Notes: generated from the sequence alone by a model not told the origin. DNA of 5,454 bases from Candidatus Saccharimonadota bacterium (GCA_905373345.1 CAJPSU010000053.1:1-5454), one strand, 5' to 3'. Shown: positions 1 through 5,454, counted from the stretch's first letter. Numbers and translations are program-made.

Positions 1-237
1 AAACGCCAAGTAGTTGTCCTTTACCACAAATGGCACGCCTGCCAGCACGCCCGCGTTTTCGCCATTCGCAATTTTCGTATCAATCTCGCCAGCACGCGCC
101 AACGCCCGCTCTTCAGTCAAACTCAACAACGCATGATATTCTTCAACGCTATGTGCTTTAGCAATAGACGCTTCGACTTGCTCGCGCGCCGTTGTTTTAC
201 GCGCCGCGATTTGCTGTACTAATTCCGCAATTTTCAT
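1..237 (-). CDS. gatA: Glu-tRNA(Gln)/Asp-tRNA(Asn) amidotransferase subunit A, N-terminal part (runs off the left edge)
   Basis: GatA is the amidase subunit of GatCAB. It releases ammonia from glutamine, and the ammonia is used to convert Glu-tRNA(Gln) or Asp-tRNA(Asn) into the correctly charged tRNA in the cytoplasm. Only the first 79 codons lie in the window (the family is usually about 480 residues), so the Ser-cisSer part of the active site is not visible. The start MKIAELVQQI is a typical GatA opening helix. Residues 67-75 read GVPFVVKDN, the conserved amidase-signature segment whose lysine (K73 here) is the base of the Ser-cisSer-Lys triad. The ATG lies 3 nt after the gatC stop and has an SD-like AGGTG 9 nt upstream, so it is probably translated from the gatC mRNA. 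Identification rests on this motif and on the gatC neighbour. It is firm despite the truncation. Confidence 0.93.
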   Translation of the reverse strand, partial: MKIAELVQQIAARKTTAREQVEASIAKAHSVEEYHALLSLTEERALARAGEIDTKIANGENAGVLAGVPFVVKDNYLAF

Positions 238-240
238 ATT

Positions 241-531
241 TTATAACACCTTTGGCACTTTTACGCAATGGCCGCTCTGTTCTGCTGCTAGATCAAGTAG
301 TTGCTCTGGCGTTACGCTGCCAGCGTCAATTTCGTCGCCGCGCCACACGTTTTCAAGCCCCGTCACTTGGTATGTCGGTTCGACGCCGCTCGTATCGACT
401 TCGTTCAGCTGCTTGATATAGTTGATAATATTTTCGAGATCTGCGCGTAGATTTTCAACCTCGCTATCAGATAACTGTAAACTGCTTAACTGCGCCAGAT
501 GGTGCACATCATCGGTAGTAATTGTACTCAT
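241..531 (-). CDS. gatC: Glu-tRNA(Gln)/Asp-tRNA(Asn) amidotransferase subunit C
   Basis: GatC is the small subunit that wraps around and stabilises GatA and links it to GatB in the GatCAB complex. The predicted protein is 96 residues, the normal family size. It shows the expected pattern: an N-terminal helix with HHLAQLSSLQLSDSE (residues 10-24), a second helix LENIINYIKQLNEVDTSGVEP (32-52), the conserved V-E-P-T-Y segment (51-55) and a basic VPKVL tail (92-96). I chose the ATG at 531 over an in-frame TTG one codon upstream (534), because the -10 box TATACT ends 8 nt before the ATG and a transcript from it would start about at the ATG. gatA follows after 3 nt. The order gatC-gatA, often continued by gatB, is common, so gatB may lie beyond the left edge. 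Confidence 0.95.
   Translation of the reverse strand: MSTITTDDVHHLAQLSSLQLSDSEVENLRADLENIINYIKQLNEVDTSGVEPTYQVTGLENVWRGDEIDAGSVTPEQLLDLAAEQSGHCVKVPKVL
247..253 (-). promoter_or_regulatory. Shine-Dalgarno-like site for gatA
   Basis: Read on the minus strand, AAAGGTG lies inside the last codons of gatC, with 9 nt between it and the gatA ATG at 237. AGGTG matches the core of the anti-SD complement. It is worth recording because the first genes of the transcription units in this window lack such a site, while this internal gene has one. Confidence 0.55.
491..503. repeat. 13-bp direct repeat, copy 1 (inside gatC)
   Basis: TGCGCCAGATGGT occurs here and again, identically, at 555-567. With the three preceding bases the match is 15 of 16 (AACTGCG... 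against AATTGCG...). This copy encodes part of the HHLAQ stretch near the GatC N-terminus. The offset is 64 bp, not a multiple of three, so it is not an in-frame duplication. Confidence 0.6.
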
Positions 532-539
532 CAACCCTT

Positions 540-569
540 AGTATAACGCAAAATTGCGCCAGATGGTAA
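540..569 (-). promoter_or_regulatory. gatC(A) promoter, predicted leaderless
   Basis: On the minus strand there is a -35-like TTACCA (569-564), an 18-bp spacer and a -10 TATACT (545-540), followed by 8 nt and then the gatC ATG. A start site 6-8 nt after the -10 falls on or just before the ATG, so the mRNA should have essentially no 5' leader. The AAGGG between the -10 and the ATG is too close (3 nt) for a normal SD. The spacer contains a perfect inverted repeat CGCAA-AA-TTGCG (547-558), a possible operator. The -10 is strong and the -35 is only a 4/6 match. Confidence 0.6.
555..567. repeat. 13-bp direct repeat, copy 2 (in the gatC promoter)
   Basis: This is the second exact copy of TGCGCCAGATGGT. 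It lies in the divergent intergenic region and overlaps the proposed gatC -35 element (564-569) and the adjacent spacer. It could be a protein-binding site shared with the copy in the coding region, a small local duplication, or coincidence. Confidence 0.6.
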
Positions 570-575
570 TCGTTT

Positions 576-604
576 TTGCCTGAGATAACCGCTTATGGTA
601 TAAT
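576..604 (+). promoter_or_regulatory. GH13 gene promoter with extended -10, predicted leaderless
   Basis: The elements are TTGCCT (576-581), a 17-bp spacer, and TGG-TATAAT (596-604), a perfect -10 with the TGn extension. Only 8 nt (605-612, TTTGAGAA) separate it from the ATG at 613, and they contain no Shine-Dalgarno core, so transcription should begin at or next to the start codon. Its -35 lies only 6 bp from the -35 of the divergent gatC promoter, so the two polymerases probably cannot bind at once. Confidence 0.7.
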
Positions 605-612
605 TTGAGAAA

Positions 613-2379
613 ATGGCACATCAAATCAAAAAGAACCTGGGCGTCATCACACACAGAGGCGGCGCGGAGTTTCGCGTGTGGGCGCCGTTCGCCAAACAAG
701 TTTACATTGACGGCACATTTACGCCGAACGGCAAGCAGCCGCTCACCAGCGAGGACGACGGCTATTGGTTTGCGCTGATTCACGGTGCAGAACCAGGACA
801 CCAATACAAATATATTATCGAGACGCCAGACGGACGCTTGCTTGAAAGAAACGACCCGCGCGCTCGGGCTATTACGTCAAGCGACAAAGGATTCTCGGTG
901 ATTGTCGACAATGAATTTGACTGGCAGAGCGACAATTTTGTAATGCAGCCAAAGTGCGACCACGTTATTTACGAACTGCATGTTGGCACATTCAACCGTC
1001 CCGATGCCGCAACCTCCGGCACATTTGATTCGGCAATCGAAAAACTTGATTACTTGCGCGATCTCGGCATCAATATTATTGAGCTTATGCCGGTCACGAG
1101 CATGGCGTTTAGCAACGGTTGGGGTTATGCGCCAAATCATATTTTTAGCGTCGAGAGTATGCTCGGCGGACGGCATGGACTGATGAAATTCGTGCGCGCC
1201 TGCCATCAGCACGGTATCGGCGTCATTCTCGACGTTGTATACAACCATTTTTACGGCGATACTGATTTGTGGCGCTTTGACGGCTGGAGCGAGAATGATC
1301 GCGGCGGCATCTATTTTTATAATGACGAGCGTGGCGATACGCCGTGGGGCGGACGACCCGACTACGGGCGGCCGGAAGTACGCCAATTTATCCTTGACAA
1401 CGTCGCGATGTGGTTCGCTGAATATCATATAGACGGTTTGCGCGTTGATAGTACGATTTACATGCGCAATACCGCCGGGCGCGACAACGACCCTGATCAC
1501 GACATTAGCGACGCCTGGAGTTTGCTGCGAGATATTGTATCGTTGGCACACAAGATTAAGCCCGACTCGCTCATTATCGCTGAAGATTCTGCAAGTAACC
1601 CGCAGATCGTCGCGCCGCGGCTTGATGGCGGCTGCGGGTTTGATAGCCAGTGGGAGCTAGGCTTTCCGCATGCTTTACGCGCCGCGCTCGGGCTATCAAC
1701 CGACCAGCCAAATTTAGACGGCATTCAGTATGAATTCAACCACTTTTACAATAGCAATGTCTTTACGCGTACAATTTTCAGCGATTCGCACGATACTGCC
1801 GCTAACGGCTCAGTTCGGCTAAACGAAGCTGTCGCGCCCGCAGGCGGCGCCACGCTCTTCGCGCGCGAAAAAACATTACTCGCAAACGCTGTTACGCTGA
1901 CGTCTCCCGGTATTCCAATGCTCCTGCAAGGCAGCGAGTTCTTGCAAGACGGCTCATTCAACGATTGGGCGGCGCTTGAATGGCAAAAAACCGAAAAATA
2001 CGCCGGTATTGTGACAGCACACCGCCATTTGCTTGATTTGCGGCACAACCGCTACGGACATACTGGCGGGCTACAAGGGCAATCAACCGCACTCTTTCAC
2101 GTTAACACCGATGGGCTTGTCATTGGATACCACCGCTGGGTTAATGGCGGCACAGGCGACGATGTGATTGTTATCGCTAATTTCAGCAGCACCGATTACG
2201 ACCATTACGCTATGCAATTTCCGCTCGGCGGCAAATGGCATATTCGATTTAACAGCAGCTGGCGCGGGTACAGCAAGGATTTTCGCGGCGGACATCAAAG
2301 TATCATTCACACAGACAAGGATTCCACCGCACATTTTTCGCTGCCGGCGTATACGCTGTACATTTTATCGCAGGAATAA
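613..2379 (+). CDS. GH13 alpha-amylase/branching-enzyme family protein with N-terminal CBM48-like domain (glgB-like)
   Basis: This enzyme acts on alpha-1,4/1,6-glucans with the retaining GH13 mechanism. There is no signal peptide, so it is likely cytoplasmic. The layout of the 588 residues is a CBM48/early-set domain at about 15-100 (EFRVWAPFAKQVYIDG), a TIM-barrel catalytic domain at about 115-470, and an all-beta alpha-amylase C-terminal domain at about 485-588. The catalytic regions are intact: region I DVVYNH (207-212), region II GLRVD with nucleophile D279 and R277, region III IIAED with acid/base E324, and region IV SHD with H393 and D394. ELMPV (157-161) and SHD resemble branching enzymes, while the TPWG segment (243-246) recalls trehalohydrolase-type GH13 proteins. 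Branching enzyme, maltooligosaccharide hydrolase and transglycosylase all remain possible. I leave the symbol empty because no glycogen-synthesis neighbour is present to decide. It ends in TAA. Confidence 0.9.
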   Translation: MAHQIKKNLGVITHRGGAEFRVWAPFAKQVYIDGTFTPNGKQPLTSEDDGYWFALIHGAEPGHQYKYIIETPDGRLLERNDPRARAITSSDKGFSVIVDNEFDWQSDNFVMQPKCDHVIYELHVGTFNRPDAATSGTFDSAIEKLDYLRDLGINIIELMPVTSMAFSNGWGYAPNHIFSVESMLGGRHGLMKFVRACHQHGIGVILDVVYNHFYGDTDLWRFDGWSENDRGGIYFYNDERGDTPWGGRPDYGRPEVRQFILDNVAMWFAEYHIDGLRVDSTIYMRNTAGRDNDPDHDISDAWSLLRDIVSLAHKIKPDSLIIAEDSASNPQIVAPRLDGGCGFDSQWELGFPHALRAALGLSTDQPNLDGIQYEFNHFYNSNVFTRTIFSDSHDTAANGSVRLNEAVAPAGGATLFAREKTLLANAVTLTSPGIPMLLQGSEFLQDGSFNDWAALEWQKTEKYAGIVTAHRHLLDLRHNRYGHTGGLQGQSTALFHVNTDGLVIGYHRWVNGGTGDDVIVIANFSSTDYDHYAMQFPLGGKWHIRFNSSWRGYSKDFRGGHQSIIHTDKDSTAHFSLPAYTLYILSQE

Positions 2380-2398
2380 CTGCAAAATATATGAAAAG

Positions 2399-2438
2399 GG
2401 CGCCCCAAGCATAGAGGTTATTCTACACTTGGGACGCC
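2399..2438 (-). terminator. Imperfect long hairpin with T tail on the minus strand
   Basis: Arms GGCG (2399-2402) and CGCC (2435-2438), CCCAAG (2404-2409) and CTTGGG (2428-2433), and TAG (2412-2414) and CTA (2423-2425) pair across an 8-nt loop, with a one-base mismatch and a CA/CA internal loop. Read on the minus strand the stem is followed by CTTTTC, with another TTTT a few bases on. That fits an intrinsic terminator for the uvrB and 100-residue gene unit. On the plus strand no U-tract follows, so it is a poor terminator for the GH13 gene, although it could stabilise the 3' end of that mRNA. Confidence 0.6.
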
Positions 2439-2441
2439 GGA

Positions 2442-2459
2442 AAGCGGCTCTTACCGCTT
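2442..2459 (-). terminator. Short hairpin overlapping the stop codon of the 100-residue ORF
   Basis: AAGCGG (2442-2447) pairs with CCGCTT (2454-2459) around a 6-nt loop. On the minus strand the stem begins inside the TAA stop (2460-2458) and is followed by TTTCC, a weak tail. Together with the larger hairpin just downstream it may form a tandem terminator. An alternative pairing, GCCG (2436-2439) with CGGC (2445-2448), would compete with both hairpins. Confidence 0.4.
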
Positions 2460-2760
2460 AGTGTAAACCACGGTCGACTGTGGGATAGTCAAATGCATAG
2501 AGTACCTCGTCGCGCAAAACCTGCAGTCGTGCCTTAGCATAACCGCTACCGACGCGAGCAATCCAATGGTTAAACATGTCGAGCTGATTCTGTAGATCGC
2601 TCATATGCGATTCAATGCTAGCGATGTAGCTTCCGCATATATCAACTCTCTTTTGAACGATCTCATAACGTCGTCCGGTTTTTGCTGGATTAGTAATATC
2701 CACCACGACTCCTACCCCTTCTCTCGAACGGACACAACAGTAGTTAACACTATCATACAT
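2458..2760 (-). CDS. Hypothetical 100-residue protein downstream of uvrB
   Basis: I do not recognise this protein. The first 30 residues include two adjacent cysteines and a Val-rich stretch (GVGVVVDI). Residues from about 32 to 90 look mainly helical and amphipathic (YEIVQKRVDI, MSDLQNQLDMFNHWIARV, KARLQVLRDEVLYAF), with no signal peptide or membrane segment. The ATG at 2760 is the first possible start after an in-frame TGA at 2784-2782, but it lacks a Shine-Dalgarno site. The gene lies on the same strand as uvrB, 48 nt after its stop, and ends in a hairpin with a T tail, so it is probably the last gene of a uvrB unit. A promoter just before it (TATGAT at 2769-2764) is possible but only 3 nt from the ATG. 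It fills the gap cleanly and no other gene competes for it, which supports its being real, but a spurious ORF cannot be excluded. Confidence 0.6.
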   Translation of the reverse strand: MYDSVNYCCVRSREGVGVVVDITNPAKTGRRYEIVQKRVDICGSYIASIESHMSDLQNQLDMFNHWIARVGSGYAKARLQVLRDEVLYAFDYPTVDRGLH

Positions 2761-2769
2761 GCTATCATA
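2750..2769. repeat. 8-bp direct repeat CTATCATA spaced 12 bp, straddling the start of the 100-residue ORF
   Basis: CTATCATA is present at 2750-2757 and 2762-2769, one copy on each side of the ATG (2760-2758). On the minus strand it reads TATGATAG twice, and each copy contains a -10-like TATGAT. It could be a pair of -10 elements, a tandem operator about one helical turn apart, or a chance AT-rich repeat. Confidence 0.4.
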
Positions 2770-2808
2770 GTCAACAAATGATCACTGTACCGACTAAGCT
2801 TTAGCGCA

Positions 2809-4776
2809 TCACATCTTCTGTTTAACCTCCGCGATCAAATCGCGCAGTTCAGCGGCACGTTCAAATTCCAGGTTTGCGCTCGCTAGCTTCATTTGCCCTG
2901 TTAGGTCTTTAACTAAACTTGCGTATTCATCTTTTGGAATCTTTTTGAGGTCAAGCTTCGGCTTTTCATCCTCTTTTTGTGGAATAATCGCGCGTAATCC
3001 CTCGTCGATCGCTTTCGTAATTCCCCGCGGCGTAATGCCATGCTCCTGATTATATGCCTGCTGAATACTACGGCGACGTTTAGTTTCGTCAATTGCCAAA
3101 CGCATGCTATCGGTAATCGTATCACCGTACATAATAACCGCGCCATCGACATGGCGAGCAGCACGCCCGATCGTCTGGATAAGAGAACGCTCGCTACGCA
3201 AAAAGCCTTCCTTATCGGCGTCCATAATTGCAACCAAACTTACTTCTGGCAAGTCAATTCCCTCGCGCAGTAAATTGATACCAACTAAAACATCGTACAC
3301 GCCCATACGCAAGTCGCGTAAAATATCGCCGCGCTCCAACGTGTCAATTTCACTGTGAATATATGCTGTTTTTACGCCCATATCCGTCAGATAGCTCGAC
3401 AGATCTTCTGCCATACGCTTTGTCAACGTCGTCACGAGTACGCGCTGCTTTTTATCAATGCGGTCTTTGATTTCGGCAACCAAATCATCAACCTGCCCGT
3501 CCGTCGGGCGCACGCTAATTTCAGGGTCAAGCAAACCTGTCGGGCGAATCACCTGCTGCGCCGGTGCAGGCGATCGCTCCAACTCATAGTCACCCGGTGT
3601 CGCCGAAACGTAAATCACTTGGTTGATATGGCGATTAAATTCATCAAAACGAAGCGGGCGGTTGTCAAGCGCACTCGGCAGCCGAAATCCGTATTGCACC
3701 AGCACCTCTTTGCGCGCACGGTCGCCATTATACATGCCGCGCACCTGCGGTACAGTCACATGGCTTTCGTCAATCATCATCAAAAAATCGTCCGGAAAAT
3801 AGTCAAGCAGCGTCGCTGGCTGCTCGCCTGGTTCACGATTCGTTAGATAGCGACTATAGTTTTCAATACCTTTCACAAATCCAGTTTGTTCAAGCATTTC
3901 TAAATCATATTTTGTACGCTGTGTCAAACGTTGCGCCTCCAGCAACTTATCATTCGCCTCAAACCACGCCACACGCTCATCATATTCGCGGCGGATTCCC
4001 TCAATCGCCGCCTGAATCTTCTGCTTCGGCGTAGCATAATGACTGCTCGGAAATAGTGTGAATTGGCTTGGCTCATCAATAATCTCGCCCGTCAGCGGGT
4101 CAATATGAGTAATCCGATCAACGTCGTCACCAAAAAACTCCACGCGATATGCCGTCTCGCCGCTCGCCGGAAACACGTCAACTACATCACCGCGCACGCG
4201 AAATGTGCCACGCGCAAAATCAATGTCGTTGCGGTGATATTGAATGTCCATTAGCTGGCGCAGAAATTTATCCTGCAGGCGCCGCTCGCCCGTTTTCACT
4301 GTAATTGATAAATCGTAATAATCGCTCGGACTACCCAAACCATAAATACAACTGACACTCGCAACAATAATTACATCGCGGCGCGTCAACAACGCGTCAG
4401 TCGCAGCATGGCGCAGGCGGTCAATCTCTTCATTAATTGCCGAATCCTTTTCGATATATGTATCGCTCGACGCAATATACGCCTCTGGCTGATAATAATC
4501 AAAATAACTGACAAAATAGTGAACTTCGTTTTCGGGAAAGAATTGCTTAAACTCACTAAATAATTGCGCTGCAAGCGTCTTATTATGCGCTAGAATCAGC
4601 GTCGGCACATTGCGTTCAGCAATGATATTTGCCATTGTAAATGTCTTACCGCTTCCCGTTACACCAAGTAACGTTTGCTCACGCTCACCAAACCGCAACC
4701 CATTAACAAGCTGTTGAATAGCCTGCGGCTGATCGCCGGTCGGCTGATAATCGGAATGAAGAATGAATCGATTCAT
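2809..4776 (-). CDS. uvrB: Excinuclease ABC subunit B (UvrB)
   Basis: UvrB is the DNA-damage-verifying helicase of nucleotide excision repair. UvrA loads it onto DNA, and it then recruits UvrC for the dual incision. The 655-residue protein is full length (the E. coli protein is 673). Visible elements in order are Walker A GVTGSGKT (38-45), the beta-hairpin [11 protein letters not shown] (91-101) that inserts between the strands, Walker B-type DESH (336-339), SATPG (391-395), the helicase segment [16 protein letters not shown] (499-514) with [10 protein letters not shown] (519-528), motif [10 protein letters not shown] (534-541), and a C-terminal UVR motif at about 617-652 that contacts UvrC. 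All key residues are present and there is no frameshift. The ATG at 4776 fits the usual N-terminus and sits 6 nt after a perfect -10 box. The stop is TGA, showing that UGA is not reassigned. No LexA-type operator was recognised. Confidence 0.98.
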   Translation of the reverse strand: MNRFILHSDYQPTGDQPQAIQQLVNGLRFGEREQTLLGVTGSGKTFTMANIIAERNVPTLILAHNKTLAAQLFSEFKQFFPENEVHYFVSYFDYYQPEAYIASSDTYIEKDSAINEEIDRLRHAATDALLTRRDVIIVASVSCIYGLGSPSDYYDLSITVKTGERRLQDKFLRQLMDIQYHRNDIDFARGTFRVRGDVVDVFPASGETAYRVEFFGDDVDRITHIDPLTGEIIDEPSQFTLFPSSHYATPKQKIQAAIEGIRREYDERVAWFEANDKLLEAQRLTQRTKYDLEMLEQTGFVKGIENYSRYLTNREPGEQPATLLDYFPDDFLMMIDESHVTVPQVRGMYNGDRARKEVLVQYGFRLPSALDNRPLRFDEFNRHINQVIYVSATPGDYELERSPAPAQQVIRPTGLLDPEISVRPTDGQVDDLVAEIKDRIDKKQRVLVTTLTKRMAEDLSSYLTDMGVKTAYIHSEIDTLERGDILRDLRMGVYDVLVGINLLREGIDLPEVSLVAIMDADKEGFLRSERSLIQTIGRAARHVDGAVIMYGDTITDSMRLAIDETKRRRSIQQAYNQEHGITPRGITKAIDEGLRAIIPQKEDEKPKLDLKKIPKDEYASLVKDLTGQMKLASANLEFERAAELRDLIAEVKQKM

Positions 4777-4782
4777 GCAGCT

Positions 4783-4791
4783 ATTATAACA
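4783..4791 (-). promoter_or_regulatory. uvrB promoter: extended -10, predicted leaderless
   Basis: On the minus strand TGT-TATAAT (4791-4783) is a perfect -10 with the TGn extension. Six nt (AGCTGC) then separate it from the uvrB ATG at 4776, so transcription should begin at about the start codon. No good -35 is present at 16-18 bp spacing, which an extended -10 can tolerate. It sits in the 55-bp gap between the upstream gene and uvrB, giving uvrB its own promoter. Confidence 0.65.
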
Positions 4792-4831
4792 AGCTTACGC
4801 AACTACGCCGCCACAACCTACCAGCCTACCG

Positions 4832-5254
4832 CTATCGCAGGCGCGCCGTCAGTCCAGGCATGAGCATTGTCATTCTGCCGCCATACTTAGCTTCCGAAAA
4901 GTTGTTTGAACTCATCGTAATCGTATTCAGCCTGCCTTCACGATCATACCACGTCAATTGGTCGGTCTCTATCTTGCTGTTTCCGTTTTCTACCCGCGAG
5001 TCACACACGTAACGAAGACTCACCACAGGCGTACCGTCGGTAATTTCACCTGTGTTAACGGTAAGATCAGAAAAATCACTCGGCTCGTATTTTTTGCAGA
5101 TAAGCTGCTCGTGGCGCAGTACATCAGTAAGACCGCTGCCACCGGACTGAGCCCGCTCGAACAACGAATTCATCTCGCTTTTCATCTGCGATTTAGACAT
5201 GCCAGCCGGGTGCCCATCGTCTTTAATTTGCGTGTAGACGACGAAATAATTCAT
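4832..5254 (-). CDS. Hypothetical soluble domain with two cysteines, possibly the outer part of a membrane-anchored protein
   Basis: I do not recognise the family. From the ATG at 5254 the product is 140 residues: a helical part rich in Met, Lys and Glu (about 17-37), a Gly/Ser turn, then what looks like a beta-rich domain (about 66-125). It has just two cysteines, C53 (LICKKY) and C84 (RYVCDS), which could form a disulfide in an exported domain. There is no signal peptide or membrane segment of its own. The ATG overlaps the stop of the upstream membrane-segment ORF (ATGA) with no clear Shine-Dalgarno site. The same frame stays open upstream to 5404, but that part reads as low-complexity Cys/Arg/His sequence antiparallel in character to the real membrane frame, so I exclude it. 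It is either a coupled gene or the 3' portion of a gene broken by a one-base indel. It ends in TAG. Confidence 0.6.
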   Translation of the reverse strand: MNYFVVYTQIKDDGHPAGMSKSQMKSEMNSLFERAQSGGSGLTDVLRHEQLICKKYEPSDFSDLTVNTGEITDGTPVVSLRYVCDSRVENGNSKIETDQLTWYDREGRLNTITMSSNNFSEAKYGGRMTMLMPGLTARLR

Positions 5255-5454
5255 ATCTTTATCGCCAAAAACGCGGCGATCGCTAACCGTCCCTTTGCAT
5301 CTTTGACTGCGCGGTTCATGCTCCCGCTCAGCGCAATAGCTCCAACGATGATGACAACGATAGCGACAATAGCACCAGCAACCGCAATACTGACGATCTG
5401 CCAAGTTTTTATGCCGCGCGGACGAGGCGGCATCGCCGGCGGTTGGTATGGTGA
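5251..5454 (-). CDS. Single-span membrane protein, C-terminal part (5' end beyond the right edge)
   Basis: The visible 67 residues start in the middle of an open frame (SPYQPPAMPPRPRGIK), so the true start is probably outside the window. The internal ATG at 5433 is the only one visible. A proline-rich basic segment precedes one strongly hydrophobic helix at visible residues about 20-42 (IVSIAVAGAIVAIVVIIVGA), then SGSMNRAVKDAKGR. Basic residues before the helix predict an N-in, C-out orientation. The frame ends at TGA (5253-5251), which overlaps the ATG of the next ORF. The last residues, LAIAAFLAIKI, look unlike a normal extracellular tail. Adding one T to the T5 run (plus-strand A5 at 5267-5271) would join this frame to the downstream domain as ...LAIAAFFGDKDMNYF. 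The function is unknown. Confidence 0.6.
   Translation of the reverse strand, partial: SPYQPPAMPPRPRGIKTWQIVSIAVAGAIVAIVVIIVGAIALSGSMNRAVKDAKGRLAIAAFLAIKI

Noticed and set aside
238..246. TATAAA just before gatA as a promoter -10
   Set aside because: It ends only 2 nt from the ATG, so a transcript from it would begin inside gatA. gatA follows gatC by 3 nt and has its own SD-like site, so it is co-transcribed.
192..416. Plus-strand open frame over gatA/gatC
   Set aside because: It is antisense to two recognised genes, and its product is an Arg-rich sequence with no family features.
532..534. TTG one codon upstream of the gatC ATG as the start
   Set aside because: It adds one residue, and the predicted transcript start lies at or after it. 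The ATG at 531 is the better start.
538..804. Minus-strand open frame spanning the divergent promoter and the start of GH13
   Set aside because: It overlaps both promoters and the CBM48 coding region, and has no recognisable product.
877..1551. Long minus-strand open frame inside the GH13 gene
   Set aside because: It lies wholly antisense to a gene with intact catalytic motifs, and its translation has no recognisable domain. It is a shadow of codon bias.
3355..3846. Plus-strand 163-residue open frame inside uvrB
   Set aside because: It is antisense to conserved UvrB helicase sequence, is Arg/His/Cys-rich and has no motif. It is a shadow frame.
5255..5404. Upstream extension of the two-cysteine ORF to a start at 5404
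   Set aside because: The added residues are Cys/Arg/His-rich and out of frame with a clear membrane segment on the same strand, so this part is the shadow of the anchor frame.
1..5454. CRISPR arrays, tRNA or rRNA genes, insertion sequences, attachment sites
   Set aside because: I saw no regular repeat-spacer pattern, cloverleaf, rRNA-like stretch, transposase or terminal inverted repeats. Nearly all the sequence is accounted for by housekeeping-type genes.

Overview
The window looks like an ordinary chromosomal segment from a bacterium with a compact genome, most likely a member of the Candidate Phyla Radiation close to Saccharibacteria (TM7). That placement is an inference from the style of the GatC, UvrB and GH13 proteins, the tight gene packing and the roughly balanced base composition. 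It has not been tested by a search. UGA acts as a stop (uvrB ends in TGA), which argues against the UGA=Gly code of Gracilibacteria and Absconditabacteria.

Layout, left to right. At 1-531 on the minus strand lies a gatC-gatA pair. GatC is complete, and gatA follows after 3 nt and runs off the left edge. A short divergent promoter region (532-612) separates gatC from a plus-strand GH13 alpha-amylase/branching-type enzyme with an N-terminal CBM48-like domain (613-2379). A 78-bp convergent spacer holds two hairpins that best fit tandem terminators for the minus strand. On the minus strand, uvrB (2809-4776) is followed after 47 nt by an unrecognised 100-residue protein (2458-2760). Upstream of uvrB, two minus-strand reading frames overlap by ATGA at 5251-5254. 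The first encodes a single membrane-spanning segment and enters from the right edge; the second encodes a soluble domain with two cysteines. They may be two coupled genes or one membrane-anchored protein split by a one-base indel.

How the genes fit together. GatCAB makes Gln-tRNA(Gln) and/or Asn-tRNA(Asn) from misacylated precursors. UvrB is the central damage-verifying helicase of nucleotide excision repair. The GH13 enzyme acts on alpha-glucans, probably in the cytoplasm. These look like unrelated functions placed side by side, not one pathway.

The most notable observation is promoter placement. All three convincing -10 boxes (gatC, GH13, uvrB) end only 6-8 nt before the start codon, with no usable Shine-Dalgarno sequence, which predicts leaderless mRNAs. 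The internal gene gatA does have an SD-like AGGTG. I found no CRISPR array, tRNA, rRNA or insertion sequence, and nothing that supports an undescribed multi-gene system. No gene-free stretch exceeds about 80 bp.
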